Shown: positions 52,578 through 62,738, numbered from the stretch's first letter. The stretch: 64,000 nucleotides of DNA from Motiliproteus sp036961355 (GCA_036961355.1 JBALVL010000017.1:29553-93552), one strand, 5' to 3'. Notes: generated from the letters alone by a model not told the origin. Translations and numbers: made by a program.

Positions 52578-54974
52578 TTAATCTTGCTTGGGTTTACGGC
52601 TGCGACGACGTTTGCGCTTGGGGGCAGCATCACTATTAGCCGACGCACCGGGCTTCGCCGGGCTTTTCGCTGTAGAAGCGGACTTTGATTTAGGCTTACG
52701 CTTACTGCGTGAGGATTTCAGCACTTCGACCAGTTCAAAATCGATCTTGCGATCGTCCAGGTCGACTCGCGCCACCCGTACCCGCATCTCGTCACCGAGA
52801 CGGTAGGTTACGCCGGTACGCTCTCCGCTTAGTCGCTGCTTGGCGGCATCAAAGTGATAGTAATCACCTTGCAGCGCCGAGACGTGCAACAACCCTTCGG
52901 TGTAGACGCCTTGCAGTTCGATAAACAAACCGAAGCCGGTGACTGCACTCACGACACCGTCGAACTCATCGCCGATATGATCCTGCATGTATTCACACTT
53001 GAGCCAGCCCATCACATCACGGGTCGCTTCATCGGCGCGACGCTCAGCCAGCGAACATTGCTCGCCCAGCTCCAGCATCTTAGCCATGTCGTAGGGGTAG
53101 CTCTTGGTACTATCCTGACTTGGTGCACCCTCAGCCCGCACTACCGGCGGCGTGGAGCCACCGAACATCGACTTCACCTTCGACATCAGACCGCCCTTCT
53201 CGCGGATCACCGAGCGGATCGCCCGATGGACCAGCAGATCAGGGTAACGGCGGATCGGCGAGGTAAAATGGGCATAGGCCGCGTAAGCCAGTCCGAAGTG
53301 GCCTTCGTTCTCTGGGCTGTAGACCGCCTGCGACAACGACCGCAGCATCATGGTTTGAATCAGATGTGCATCGGGACGATCTTCGGCTTGCGCCAATAAG
53401 GTCTGATAATCATCGGGGGTCGGTTTGGCGCCACCGGCCAGATTCAGTCCCAGCTCGCCAAGGAAGCCGCGCAGGTTTTCCAGCTTGCGCTCTTTGGGTC
53501 CCTGATGGACCCGGTACAGCGCCGGCAGTTTCAGCTTCTCGAGGAATTTGGCGGTCGCCACGTTAGCGCACAGCATGCACTCTTCGATTAGCTTATGCGC
53601 ATCGTTGCGTACCACCGGCACGATCTTGTCGATCTTACGCTCGGTACCAAATACGATCCGCGTCTCGGTGGTTTCAAAATCGATAGCACCGCGTTCGGTA
53701 CGGGCGCCACGTAGCGCCTGATACAGATAAAACAGCTCATACAGGTGCGGTAAAACATCCGGGTGTTTGTTGCTGACCGCCTGTCCGGCGTTCGATTCGG
53801 GTGCATCGAGCAACGCACCGACCTGGGTATAGGTCAGCCGGGCGTGCGAGCGGATCACCGATTCATAAAACTTGTAACCGCTGAGTTTGCCCTTGGCGCT
53901 TACGGTCATCTCGCACACCATCGCCAAACGATCAACATCAGGATTGAGCGAGCACAGACCGTTGGACAGACTCTCGGGCAGCATCGGTACCACTTGCTGC
54001 GGGAAGTAGACCGAGGTAGCACGGTTACGCGCCTCATCATCCAGTGATGAACCCGGCTGAACGTAGTGCGAGACATCGGCGATAGCGACAAACAAACGCC
54101 AACCGCCGCCTTTTTTCGCTTCACAATAGACCGCATCGTCAAAATCGCGGGCGTCTTCGCCGTCGATCGTCACCAACGGCAGATCGCGCAGATCGATCCG
54201 ATGCTGTTTATCAGCTTCGGTCACTTCGGCCGGGATGAGCGCTGCCTGATCGCGCGCACCTTCGGGCCAGACATTGGGGATATCGTAGTTACGAATCGCA
54301 ACCTCGATCTCCATCCCCGGCGCCATATGCTCACCCAACAGCTCAACTATCTTGGCGCGGGGTCGACCCCGCGAGGGCTGCTGGACAATCTCGGCCAACA
54401 CATAATTGCCATCCTGAGCACCCAGGGTGTCCTTAGGGGCGACCATGATGTCCTGATTGATCCGGGTATTCTCCGGAATCAAGAAACAGACACCACCGTC
54501 ATCGGAAAAACGTCCGACCAGCTGCTTGGTACTGTGTTCGATCACTTCGACCACATGACCTTCACGACGACCACGGTGATCCAACCCGCTGACCCGGACC
54601 AGCACTCGGTCACCGTCAAACAGCTTACGCATCTGGCGGTTGTGCAGGTAGATATCTTCAGACTTGTCATCGGGAGCCAGGAAGCCGAAACCATCTCGAT
54701 GGCCACTGACGCGACCGGCGATCAGATCCATTCGGTCGACCAGACCATAGCCGCCTCGGCGACCGTGGATCAGCTGACCGTCACGTTCCATCGCCTTAAG
54801 ACGACGACGCAGGGCTTCGATCTGCTCTTCGCTGACCAGTCCCAACTCGGTCGCCAGCTGCGGGTGCGACATCGGCCGCTGCAACTTCTCCAGCAGCTCC
54901 ATAATAAATTCACGACTGGGAATGGGGTTGTCGTAATTCTTCGCTTCCCGATCGGCGTGTGGATCGCGGCTCAT
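52578..54974 (-). CDS. rnr: Ribonuclease R
   Basis: A 798-residue 3'-5' exoribonuclease of the RNase II family. In order: a winged-helix N-terminus, cold-shock OB domains (VSGHRDGFGFLAPD, YLHNRQMRKLFDGDRVLV), the RNB catalytic domain with IDGEDARDFDDAV, FTSPIRRYPDLLVHR, an S1 domain near the end, and a lysine/arginine-rich tail (KRKRRRSRKPKQD). The size and basic tail identify RNase R rather than RNase II. It degrades structured RNA and takes part in trans-translation quality control. Confidence 0.97.
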   Translation of the reverse strand: MSRDPHADREAKNYDNPIPSREFIMELLEKLQRPMSHPQLATELGLVSEEQIEALRRRLKAMERDGQLIHGRRGGYGLVDRMDLIAGRVSGHRDGFGFLAPDDKSEDIYLHNRQMRKLFDGDRVLVRVSGLDHRGRREGHVVEVIEHSTKQLVGRFSDDGGVCFLIPENTRINQDIMVAPKDTLGAQDGNYVLAEIVQQPSRGRPRAKIVELLGEHMAPGMEIEVAIRNYDIPNVWPEGARDQAALIPAEVTEADKQHRIDLRDLPLVTIDGEDARDFDDAVYCEAKKGGGWRLFVAIADVSHYVQPGSSLDDEARNRATSVYFPQQVVPMLPESLSNGLCSLNPDVDRLAMVCEMTVSAKGKLSGYKFYESVIRSHARLTYTQVGALLDAPESNAGQAVSNKHPDVLPHLYELFYLYQALRGARTERGAIDFETTETRIVFGTERKIDKIVPVVRNDAHKLIEECMLCANVATAKFLEKLKLPALYRVHQGPKERKLENLRGFLGELGLNLAGGAKPTPDDYQTLLAQAEDRPDAHLIQTMMLRSLSQAVYSPENEGHFGLAYAAYAHFTSPIRRYPDLLVHRAIRSVIREKGGLMSKVKSMFGGSTPPVVRAEGAPSQDSTKSYPYDMAKMLELGEQCSLAERRADEATRDVMGWLKCEYMQDHIGDEFDGVVSAVTGFGLFIELQGVYTEGLLHVSALQGDYYHFDAAKQRLSGERTGVTYRLGDEMRVRVARVDLDDRKIDFELVEVLKSSRSKRKPKSKSASTAKSPAKPGASANSDAAPKRKRRRSRKPKQD

Positions 54975-55210
54975 AATTTCTCTCTTAGCTTATTTCTATC
55001 AATAGGGGGGATGGCGTCGACCCTGAGTGGTAATAAAGGGTTCGGATTCGGACCGAACGGACAGCGGACGCTATAAAGTGTTGCGCATTGTTGCTGATTT
55101 AACCAACAGCCACAATGGCGACACCGATGATCGGGGCAGTTTTACGGCAAAAGCATGACAATTTAATGACAACGGCGGCACTTTGACCGCATTGAGTGCT
55201 TGCTATCAAC

Positions 55211-55238
55211 AAAAAGGCCGGCACAAGGCCGACCTTTT
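55211..55238 (-). terminator. Terminator of secF
   Basis: AAGGTCGGC pairs with GCCGGCCTT (one G-U pair) across a 5-base loop, followed by TTTTT on the minus strand. It ends the tgt-yajC-secD-secF series. Confidence 0.8.
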
Positions 55239-55266
55239 CAAAGCGATGCGTGATCCGCTTCAGGGG

Positions 55267-56247
55267 TTACGGACGGTCGTCCACCTCGGACTCATCTTTA
55301 ACCGGCGGCAACAGATCCTCGCGGCAAACCTTCATCGCCATCAACACGTTGGCAGCGACATAGATCGATGAGTAAGTACCCACTAACACGCCGATCATCA
55401 ACGCGGTGGCAAAGCCATGAATCATCTCGCCACCGAAGAAGAACAGCGCCAGCAGTACCAGCAAGGTCGTCAACGAGGTGACCAAGGTCCGACCCAGCGT
55501 CTGATTGAGCGACAGGTTGATCACATCAATCGGGCCGCCCCTGCGCACCTTACGGAAGTTCTCCCGAATCCGATCCGCCACCACAATAGTATCGTTGAGC
55601 GAGTAACCGATCACCGCCAGTAACGCTGCCAGCACGGTCAGATCGAAGTCGAGCTTAAAGATCGAGAACAAGCCCAGCACGATCAGCACATCGTGTGCTA
55701 AAGCCACCACTGCACCGACCGAGAACTTAAACTGGAAGCGCATCGCTACATACAACATCACCACGCCAAGGGCGAACAACATGCCTAAGCCGCCCTGCTC
55801 GCGCAGCTCATCACCGACCTGAGCACCAACAAACTCAGAACGCAACAACGTCACTTCACTGTCGGCATCGGCCCGCAGTGCTGTGAGGACATCATCGCCT
55901 AGGGAGGCACTATGATCCTGCGCCAACCGCACCATAATGTCAGTCGGTGAACCAAAGGTCTGCACGATAGCCGATGGGTACCCGGCATCGACCAGCGTGC
56001 TGCGGATACTATCAAGCGATTGTTCCTGCTGGTACTCAACCTCAACCAGCGCACCGCCGGTAAAATCGAGGCCAAATTGTAGCTTATTGATCGCCAGCGA
56101 GGCCACGGACGCCAGCACCATAACAACCGAGATAATCGCCATCAACTTGCGCAAGCCCATGAAATTAAAGCCTTGCACGTTAACTGCGTCGATCGTCTGC
56201 TCGTCGGAGGCGTCGGCTGCTTCTGTCGTCGTATTAATATCGTTCAT
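55267..56247 (-). CDS. secF: Protein translocase subunit SecF
   Basis: A 326-residue inner-membrane protein with six transmembrane segments and a periplasmic domain. Family motifs are FGLDFTGGALVEVEY and GYSLNDTIVVADRIREN. With SecD it uses the proton gradient to help pull proteins through SecYEG. It starts four bases after secD ends. Confidence 0.97.
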   Translation of the reverse strand: MNDINTTTEAADASDEQTIDAVNVQGFNFMGLRKLMAIISVVMVLASVASLAINKLQFGLDFTGGALVEVEYQQEQSLDSIRSTLVDAGYPSAIVQTFGSPTDIMVRLAQDHSASLGDDVLTALRADADSEVTLLRSEFVGAQVGDELREQGGLGMLFALGVVMLYVAMRFQFKFSVGAVVALAHDVLIVLGLFSIFKLDFDLTVLAALLAVIGYSLNDTIVVADRIRENFRKVRRGGPIDVINLSLNQTLGRTLVTSLTTLLVLLALFFFGGEMIHGFATALMIGVLVGTYSSIYVAANVLMAMKVCREDLLPPVKDESEVDDRP

Positions 56248-56251
56248 CGCC

Positions 56252-58117
56252 TTACACTCCCCAACCGATCGACAGCTTCTTAACCGCCCGTCGACCGTAG
56301 ATCTGATTCACCAATGCCCGGGTCACGACGATGGCGGTAAACATCGACGAGATGATACCCAGTGACAACGTCACCGCGAAGCCTTTAACCGGACCGGTAC
56401 CCACTGCGAACAGAATCACCGCCACCAACAACGTGGTGATGTTAGCGTCGAAGATGGTGGAGAAAGCCCGCTCGTAACCGGCATTGATCGCCGATTGTGG
56501 TGGTAGGCCGTTTTTGAGCTCCTCTTTGATTCGCGAGAAGATCAGCACGTTAGCATCGACTGCCATACCGACGGTCAGAACGATACCGGCGATTCCCGGC
56601 AAGGTCAGCGTCGCCGACAGCATCGACATCGCCGCCGTCAACAGCGCCAGGTTCAACGCTAACGCGATGTTAGCCACCAGGCCGAAGGTCTTGTAGAACA
56701 CCAGCATAAACAGCAGCACCAACGCCATGCCGATCTGCACCGAGATCACACCCAGGTCGATATTCTGCTGACCTAGGCTCGGCCCGACAGTACGCTCTTC
56801 GACAAAGTAGATCGGCGCAGCCAACGCACCGGCACGTAGCAGCAATGCAAGCTCTGACGATTCGCCGTTGCCGTTAAGCCCGGTAATACGGAAGCTGTTA
56901 CCCAGCGGCGATTGAATCGTCGCCAACGAGATAATCTTCTTCTCGACGTAAGGAATCCGCTTCTCTACCTCAACACCGTCAACCGTGCTGTAACGGGTAC
57001 GGCTCTTGTGCTCAATGAACAGCACCGCCATGCGCCGCTGAACAGCGTTGCGGGTGATCCGGTTCATCATCTTGCCGCCGTTGGAATCAAGGGTGATCGA
57101 CACCTGTGGCTGGCCGTTCTCATCGAAGTTGGCTTGCGCGTTAGCCACCGAGCTACCGGTAATGATGACATCTTTTTCGATCGTCGCCGGGGCACGGCCT
57201 TCCTCGCGGAACTCATATGACTCCGTGCTTGAGCGCGCCGCGTCAGGCTTAGCCTCAAGTCGGAATTCAAGGTTGGCGGTCTTACCCAGAATCCGTTTCG
57301 CCGCGGCGGTATCTTGCACACCCGGCAGCTGAATCACGATCCGGTTACTGCCCTGACGCTGCACCAACGGTTCGGCCACACCCAGTTCGTTGACCCGGTT
57401 ACGGATTGTGGTCAGGTTCTGCTTGATGGCGTAATCCTCGATCTCTTTGATCTTGGACTCGAGCAGATTAATGCCAACAAAGTACTCGTCGCCGATCTGT
57501 TCATCGGTCAGCGCAAACTCACGGTAATCTTTACGCAGCAACGATAACGCTTGGTCACTCGCACCTTGCGAGGCGAACTTAATCGCCAGCGAGCCGTCGG
57601 CTTTATGCTCAACGGTACGGTAACGAATCTTATCGGCACGCAGCTTGGTTTTGATCTCGCTGACATAAACATCGAGCCGCTGGCTCACCGCCGCCGCCAT
57701 GTCGACCTCCATCAGGAAGTGAACACCGCCACGCAGATCCAGACCCAGTTTCATTGGTCCGGCACCGATCGACGTCAACCAATCAGGGGTGGTCGGCGCC
57801 AGGTTCAATGCGGTCACGAAGTCATCGCCCAGCGTCCGGCTGATCGCCGCCTGTGCGCGTAGCTGATCCTCAGAACTACCCAACCGAATCAGTAAGCCTT
57901 TCTCCAGCACCTCGGCACCTTTGTGCGCAAGACCGGCCTGATCGAGACCTTTGATCGCCCGATCGAGCGTTTGTTCGGTCAGCTTCGTTGCCGTGCTGGC
58001 ACCAGAAACTTGTACCGCATAATCATCGGGGTACAGGTTGGGGGCGGCGTAAACACCACCGATCACCAACACCAGGATGATCAGCAGGTTTTTCCACAGC
58101 GGGTATTTGTTGAGCAT
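56252..58117 (-). CDS. secD: Protein translocase subunit SecD
   Basis: A 621-residue partner of SecF. One N-terminal transmembrane helix (LLIILVLVIGGVYAAPNL), large periplasmic P1 domains, then five helices. LGLDLRGGVHFLMEVD and VGMAVDANVLIFSRIKEEL are hallmark motifs. It follows yajC after 158 bases that contain a strong hairpin, so its expression may be tuned relative to yajC. Confidence 0.97.
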   Translation of the reverse strand: MLNKYPLWKNLLIILVLVIGGVYAAPNLYPDDYAVQVSGASTATKLTEQTLDRAIKGLDQAGLAHKGAEVLEKGLLIRLGSSEDQLRAQAAISRTLGDDFVTALNLAPTTPDWLTSIGAGPMKLGLDLRGGVHFLMEVDMAAAVSQRLDVYVSEIKTKLRADKIRYRTVEHKADGSLAIKFASQGASDQALSLLRKDYREFALTDEQIGDEYFVGINLLESKIKEIEDYAIKQNLTTIRNRVNELGVAEPLVQRQGSNRIVIQLPGVQDTAAAKRILGKTANLEFRLEAKPDAARSSTESYEFREEGRAPATIEKDVIITGSSVANAQANFDENGQPQVSITLDSNGGKMMNRITRNAVQRRMAVLFIEHKSRTRYSTVDGVEVEKRIPYVEKKIISLATIQSPLGNSFRITGLNGNGESSELALLLRAGALAAPIYFVEERTVGPSLGQQNIDLGVISVQIGMALVLLFMLVFYKTFGLVANIALALNLALLTAAMSMLSATLTLPGIAGIVLTVGMAVDANVLIFSRIKEELKNGLPPQSAINAGYERAFSTIFDANITTLLVAVILFAVGTGPVKGFAVTLSLGIISSMFTAIVVTRALVNQIYGRRAVKKLSIGWGV

Positions 58118-58220
58118 CGCGCTCGACTCCTTGCTACTACTTGTTGCTTAAAAGGTTACTCGAAAAGGTTGTTTCTAAGCGCAGTGACGGTCCGTAACCA
58201 CCACCATGCTTAAACACAAA

Positions 58221-58258
58221 AACGCCACTTACCGGAAAGGGGTCGTGGCGTTTTTTTT
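58221..58258. terminator. Hairpin with T runs on both sides between yajC and secD
   Basis: AACGCCAC pairs with GTGGCGTT (58221-58228 with 58245-58252). On the minus strand it is followed by five T, and on the plus strand by eight T. In the operon direction it would act as a partial terminator or attenuator between yajC and secD. Confidence 0.6.
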
Positions 58259-58275
58259 AAGCGGCAACAGACGAA

Positions 58276-58614
58276 TTAGATGTCCTTGATGGTGCCTTTA
58301 GGCAGTGCTGCCTGGATATGCATCTTCTGGAACTTAAGCTCAACATTGTCAGACACGCTCAGTACCACGTAATCATCATCAACCTTGGTGATCTTACCCA
58401 GCAGACCGGCGCTTGTTACCACTTCATCACCTTTGCCCAGATCGGCAACCAGTGTTTTGTGGTCTTTGGCACGTTTGCTCTGTGGACGCCAAACCATGAA
58501 GTAAAAGATCGCCGCGAAGCCAACCAGAAAGATCAAACCAGACAGGTCACCAAATGGTGATCCACCAGCCGCACCGGCTTCAGCCATTGCGGGAGAGATA
58601 AAAAAGCTCATCAA
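58276..58614 (-). CDS. yajC: Preprotein translocase accessory protein YajC
   Basis: A 112-residue protein with one transmembrane helix (LIFLVGFAAIFYFMVW), then RPQSKRAKDHKTLVADLGKGDEVVT-type cytoplasmic part (quoted in pieces: RPQSKRAKDH and GDEVVTSAGLLGKI). It associates with SecDF. It lies between tgt and secD as in most gammaproteobacteria. Confidence 0.96.
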   Translation of the reverse strand: MMSFFISPAMAEAGAAGGSPFGDLSGLIFLVGFAAIFYFMVWRPQSKRAKDHKTLVADLGKGDEVVTSAGLLGKITKVDDDYVVLSVSDNVELKFQKMHIQAALPKGTIKDI

Positions 58615-58666
58615 AGTCTCCTAAAGAGTGTTTCAAATCGAAAGCGAAAGGCCAGCGATCTTGCTA

Positions 58667-59812
58667 TTAATTTAACGGTTGTTCCAAGGAAGGAACGTCA
58701 AGACCGCGCTTGCGGTAGAATTCATTCACAAAGTCGCCCAATTTACCCTGTTCAATAGCGCTACGCAATCCGCTCATCAGGTTTTGGTAGAAGCGCAGGT
58801 TATGAATGGTATTAAGCTGCGCGCCCAGCATCTCTTTACATTTATCAAGATGATAAAGGTAAGCACGGCTGAAGTTTTTGCAGGTGTAACAATCACATTC
58901 CGCATCGAGCGGTGCCGTATCATGGCGGTGTGTTGCATTGCGAATTTTAACCACACCGTCAGAGACAAACAGATGACCGTTACGGGCGTTACGGGTCGGC
59001 ATTACACAGTCGAACATATCGACACCGCGTCGCACCCCTTCAACCAGGTCTTCCGGCTTGCCTACACCCATCAGATAACGAGGGCGATCTTCGGGCATTT
59101 TCGGTGCAAGGTAGCTAAGCACCTTCATCATCTCGTCTTTGGGCTCGCCAACGGACAAACCACCGATGGCGTAACCGTCAAATCCTATCTCGGTCAGCCC
59201 GGCCAGCGACTCATCACGCAGCTCATCAAACATGCCGCCCTGGACGATACCGAACAGCGCCGCCGGACTATCACCGTGCGCCTCTTTCGACCGTTTGGCC
59301 CACCGCAGCGATAGCCGCATCGACTCCGCCGCCTCTTTCTCGGTGGCCGGATACGGAGTGCACTCGTCGAAGATCATTACCACATCCGATCCCAGCTCGC
59401 GCTGAACTTCCATTGACCGCTCTGGTGTCAGCTCAACCTTAGAACCGTCGACCGGAGACTGAAACTTAACGCCGTGCTCGGTGATCTTGCGCATGGCGCC
59501 CAGACTAAACACCTGAAAGCCGCCCGAGTCGGTCAGAATAGGCCCTTTCCACTGAATAAAGTCGTGCAGGTCACCGTGCTCTTTCACCACCTCGGTACCT
59601 GGCCGCAGCATCAGGTGGAAGGTGTTACCCAAAATCATATGGGCGCCGGTCTCTTCGATATCACGCGGCAGCATCCCCTTGACGGTGCCATAGGTACCCA
59701 CCGGCATAAACGCGGGGGTCTCAACATCACCACGGGGAAAGCTCAACCGGCCACGACGGGCATTACCGTCGGTGCCGAGCAACTCATACTTCATAAAACA
59801 GTTACAACTCAC
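58667..59812 (-). CDS. tgt: Queuine tRNA-ribosyltransferase
   Basis: A 381-residue enzyme that exchanges guanine for preQ1 at position 34 of GUN-anticodon tRNAs. DSGGFQVFSLG holds the active site; the zinc ligands are in CDCYTCK and a downstream His (YLYHL). The start is taken as GTG at 59812 because GGAG lies six bases upstream; an ATG at 59794 begins at the conserved MKYELL and is the alternative. It acts just before QueA, encoded upstream. Confidence 0.96.
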   Translation of the reverse strand: MSCNCFMKYELLGTDGNARRGRLSFPRGDVETPAFMPVGTYGTVKGMLPRDIEETGAHMILGNTFHLMLRPGTEVVKEHGDLHDFIQWKGPILTDSGGFQVFSLGAMRKITEHGVKFQSPVDGSKVELTPERSMEVQRELGSDVVMIFDECTPYPATEKEAAESMRLSLRWAKRSKEAHGDSPAALFGIVQGGMFDELRDESLAGLTEIGFDGYAIGGLSVGEPKDEMMKVLSYLAPKMPEDRPRYLMGVGKPEDLVEGVRRGVDMFDCVMPTRNARNGHLFVSDGVVKIRNATHRHDTAPLDAECDCYTCKNFSRAYLYHLDKCKEMLGAQLNTIHNLRFYQNLMSGLRSAIEQGKLGDFVNEFYRKRGLDVPSLEQPLN

Positions 59813-59927
59813 GCACTACTCCAAATAACCAAAATCTAAATAATCAAAACTCTATTGGTAGGAACTCGCCCACAGGCGGCCTTAGTGGCTCCTGTGAACA
59901 TGGCGCTCCTGCCGCGATCCGTCTACC

Positions 59928-60968
59928 TTAAGCCGACGATTGCCGGGTTAAGAACATCGCATCGCCATAACTATAAAATCGGTACTGCTGCTCCACCGCC
60001 GTGGCATAAGCGGCGCGGATATGCTCCTGCCCGGCAAACGCACTCACCAGCATCAACAGCGTTGATTCGGGCAGGTGAAAGTTAGTCACTAGGCAATCGA
60101 TCACGGCGAACTGATAGCCCGGATAGATAAAGATATCGGTCTCGCCGCTATACGCCGCTAACGTACCGCCATGCTTCATCGCCGCACTTTCTAAACTGCG
60201 GACACTGGTGGTTCCCACTCCGATCACCCGGCCACCGCGCGCCTTGGCATCACGCACCTGCTGGCAAACCGCCTCAGACACTTCGATATATTCCGAATGC
60301 ATTTGATGTTCGGTCACTGTTTCGACCTTCACCGGCTGAAAAGTTCCGGCGCCGACATGCAGTGTTACAAAACCCAGATCGACCCCTTTGTCGCGAAGCG
60401 CCTGTAATAGCTCATCGTCAAAATGTAATCCAGCGGTTGGTGCCGCCACCGCACCGGGAGCGCGATTATAAACCGTCTGGTAGCGTTCGCGATCCGACTC
60501 ATGATCGTCACGGTCCATATACGGCGGCAACGGCATGTGGCCGATCTCATCAAGCCAGCTCAGCAGCGTTCGCTCGCCCTTAAAACGCACCTCGAACAAC
60601 GCCCCCTGCCGACCGGTAACCTCGGCTTCGAGCTGCTGCTCCATTAGCAGTATCGCACCCGGTTTGGGTGACTTACTCGAACGGATATGTACCAGCGCAT
60701 TGTGCGCATCAACCACCCGCTCAATCAGCATCTCGATCTTACCGCCGGTCGACTTCTGGCCAAACATCCGCGCGGGGATCACCCGGGTGTCGTTAAGCAC
60801 CATCAGGTCTCCCGGCTGCACCAGATCCAACAATTCCGCAAAACCGCGATGAGTGATCTGACCGCTGTCACCCTCAACACACAACAGCCGACTACCGGTC
60901 CGTTTCTCGGCGGGATGGCGGGCGATCAACTGATCGGGAAGCTCAAAATGAAACTCTTTAACGCGCAT
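59928..60968 (-). CDS. queA: S-adenosylmethionine:tRNA ribosyltransferase-isomerase
   Basis: A 346-residue enzyme that turns tRNA-bound preQ1 into epoxyqueuosine. The start MRVKEFHFELPDQLIA, then TRVIPARMFG, HVGAGTFQPVK and SLESAA are conserved. An ATG two codons upstream is equally possible. The next gene is tgt, so the two queuosine steps are together. Confidence 0.96.
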   Translation of the reverse strand: MRVKEFHFELPDQLIARHPAEKRTGSRLLCVEGDSGQITHRGFAELLDLVQPGDLMVLNDTRVIPARMFGQKSTGGKIEMLIERVVDAHNALVHIRSSKSPKPGAILLMEQQLEAEVTGRQGALFEVRFKGERTLLSWLDEIGHMPLPPYMDRDDHESDRERYQTVYNRAPGAVAAPTAGLHFDDELLQALRDKGVDLGFVTLHVGAGTFQPVKVETVTEHQMHSEYIEVSEAVCQQVRDAKARGGRVIGVGTTSVRSLESAAMKHGGTLAAYSGETDIFIYPGYQFAVIDCLVTNFHLPESTLLMLVSAFAGQEHIRAAYATAVEQQYRFYSYGDAMFLTRQSSA

Positions 60969-61226
60969 AATCATTCTATTGATAGATACAGATAGGGATA
61001 GAAGTAGAGGGGGACGCCAGATCTGGCAGCAACACCCCGCTAAAAAAAACGGCCCATCATAACATGCCGATAACAGCTAAGGGACGCTGGCGAATAAAGA
61101 GGTTATCACGAACCTGACTGGCTTATTATTTCACTCAGGCTCTCTAACTCAGACGGCTTAACATAGGTTGTTGAATCCAGGCTGTTAAGCCAAAACAGCT
61201 TGCGCCAGGAGAGACAACACAACCGT

Positions 61227-62081
61227 TTAATGCGCCAGCAACTCGCGCCACTGGGTCCCGGCGCTCAGCACCTCGGTCATGCCGTATGCCAGACGATGGG
61301 TACCGTGACACCGGGCGCAGGCTTGCACAGCCAAGCTTCCCAGCTCACGCCCCTGTTGTTTGAGTGTCCCCGTACGCAGGTTGGCGTCGAGTTTGGCGAT
61401 AGTTTGCTCCATCTCAGGGCTAGGATACGTCTTCTTATCCTGCTCGTGGCAATCGACACAGATCCCCCCCAAGGTATTCATCCCTTCGGTCAACTCAGCC
61501 AGCGAGGTCAACGCAACCTCGGGCATCCCATCAACAGCGGCTATCTTGATTTGATTGATCTGACCAATCAGCGTTTGCATATGCTCATTCGATGAACGTT
61601 GCGGCGCAACTTCAAGCGCCGAAAAATCCGCCACTCGATAGCGCATCGCTGTAACCGCCTGAAAATCCTCATGACAACTATCACAACTGTTATTGATCTG
61701 ATCTAAAAGACCAGGAATTTTCGCAAAGCGCTGCCCCTCCACACTGGCTTGCAGATCGGCCATAGCCTGCAGATCCAACTTCTTTTGCCATTCAGGAACC
61801 ATCTCGGAAATTTTCTGATAATGCTCCGCCAACTTCTCCACCCAAGGCGCTAGATGCTCTGCATCGTTGCTGGCCGCATAAGCCCGCACCGCCTGCATTT
61901 CACGACGCAAATTAAACATCGTATGTAGCCATACCTGCCTTTTATTGTCCGGCTTATACCACTGCGCCAATGACTCAGGCGGCTTCTTCAGCACGATCAG
62001 CCGGTCCTTATGGATATAAGCCACAGCCCCTACAGCCACAACCAATAAACACTGCAACAATACAAAGTGAATCAAACGCAT
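61227..62081 (-). CDS. Triheme c-type cytochrome, membrane-anchored
   Basis: A 284-residue protein with an N-terminal hydrophobic helix (FVLLQCLLVVAVGAVAY) and three heme-binding motifs: CDSCH at 133-137, CVDCH at 208-212 and CARCH at 255-259. The repeats around the first two motifs look like helical cytochrome c'-type units (long helix before the C-terminal CXXCH). It is probably exported or anchored on the periplasmic side. I do not recognise its pathway, and the neighbours (queA, tRNA) give no hint. A role as an electron carrier is inferred from the hemes. Confidence 0.85.
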   Translation of the reverse strand: MRLIHFVLLQCLLVVAVGAVAYIHKDRLIVLKKPPESLAQWYKPDNKRQVWLHTMFNLRREMQAVRAYAASNDAEHLAPWVEKLAEHYQKISEMVPEWQKKLDLQAMADLQASVEGQRFAKIPGLLDQINNSCDSCHEDFQAVTAMRYRVADFSALEVAPQRSSNEHMQTLIGQINQIKIAAVDGMPEVALTSLAELTEGMNTLGGICVDCHEQDKKTYPSPEMEQTIAKLDANLRTGTLKQQGRELGSLAVQACARCHGTHRLAYGMTEVLSAGTQWRELLAH

Positions 62082-62236
62082 AGCTATTGTTTACACCCTT
62101 CCCAAAAGTGAACGAAGACAGCCGATGATAATACAACAGAAAATTGAGCCAAAAATTGCTAAATTGTTTTAATTAATAATGCCAAGCACGATTGACCTAC
62201 CGAAAAAGCCGCCTATAATAGCCCCCTGTTTTTAGG

Positions 62237-62321
62237 GCCAGTGTGGTGAAATTGGTATACACGACGGATTCAAAATCCGTTGCCGAAAGGCGTGGCGGTT
62301 CGAGTCCGCCCACTGGTACCA
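62237..62321 (+). tRNA. tRNA-Leu (anticodon CAA)
   Basis: An 85-base tRNA. The acceptor GCCAGTG pairs with CACTGGT (G-U at the first pair) and ends ACCA with encoded CCA. The anticodon stem ACGGA/TCCGT encloses TTCAAAA, giving anticodon CAA. The T arm is GGCGG-TTCGAGT-CCGCC. The long variable arm (TGCCGAAAGGCGT) marks tRNA-Leu. It reads UUG codons. Confidence 0.97.
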
Positions 62322-62712
62322 TCCTCTTCTTTAACGAACCCACCACTTTCGTTAAAGCGATAGTTTACATGAACTATCAGCAAGTTAGATCGTAATCTGC
62401 GAACCTGAAGAACTCTGATTTTTCTGCAACAACCGACCAATCCATAACTCTCCACGGTTCATATCCGGTCTTCCCTGTGCGGATTATGTGCGCAAGGATA
62501 TCCAAGTGTTGCTAAGACAATACAAGACTATCTAAGACAGCCTACTCATCAGATCAGCATCGTGAAGCCATTGGCGAAGCCAAAATCCGGTCTTGGTATG
62601 GTCTATTTGCTAAGAATTACTGAAAGTTAGCAACCTTAATTTCGCACTAAGCAGCGCGCTACAAAGACTAAGGATACTGAGATAACGAGGGGTTTTAGGT
62701 AGGGCAGAAAGC

Positions 62713-62738
62713 AAAAAAGCCGCCTTCAATGGCAGCTT
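62713..62738 (-). terminator. Orphan Rho-independent terminator-like hairpin
   Basis: On the minus strand AAGCTGCC pairs with GGCGGCTT (one G-U) across a 6-base loop and is followed by TTTT. The nearest minus-strand gene ends about 900 bases upstream (63645), so this may belong to a lost gene or an unannotated RNA. Confidence 0.55.

Noticed and set aside
62270..62455. 61-residue frame antisense to tRNA-Leu
   Set aside because: It overlaps the tRNA gene and has no features of a real protein.
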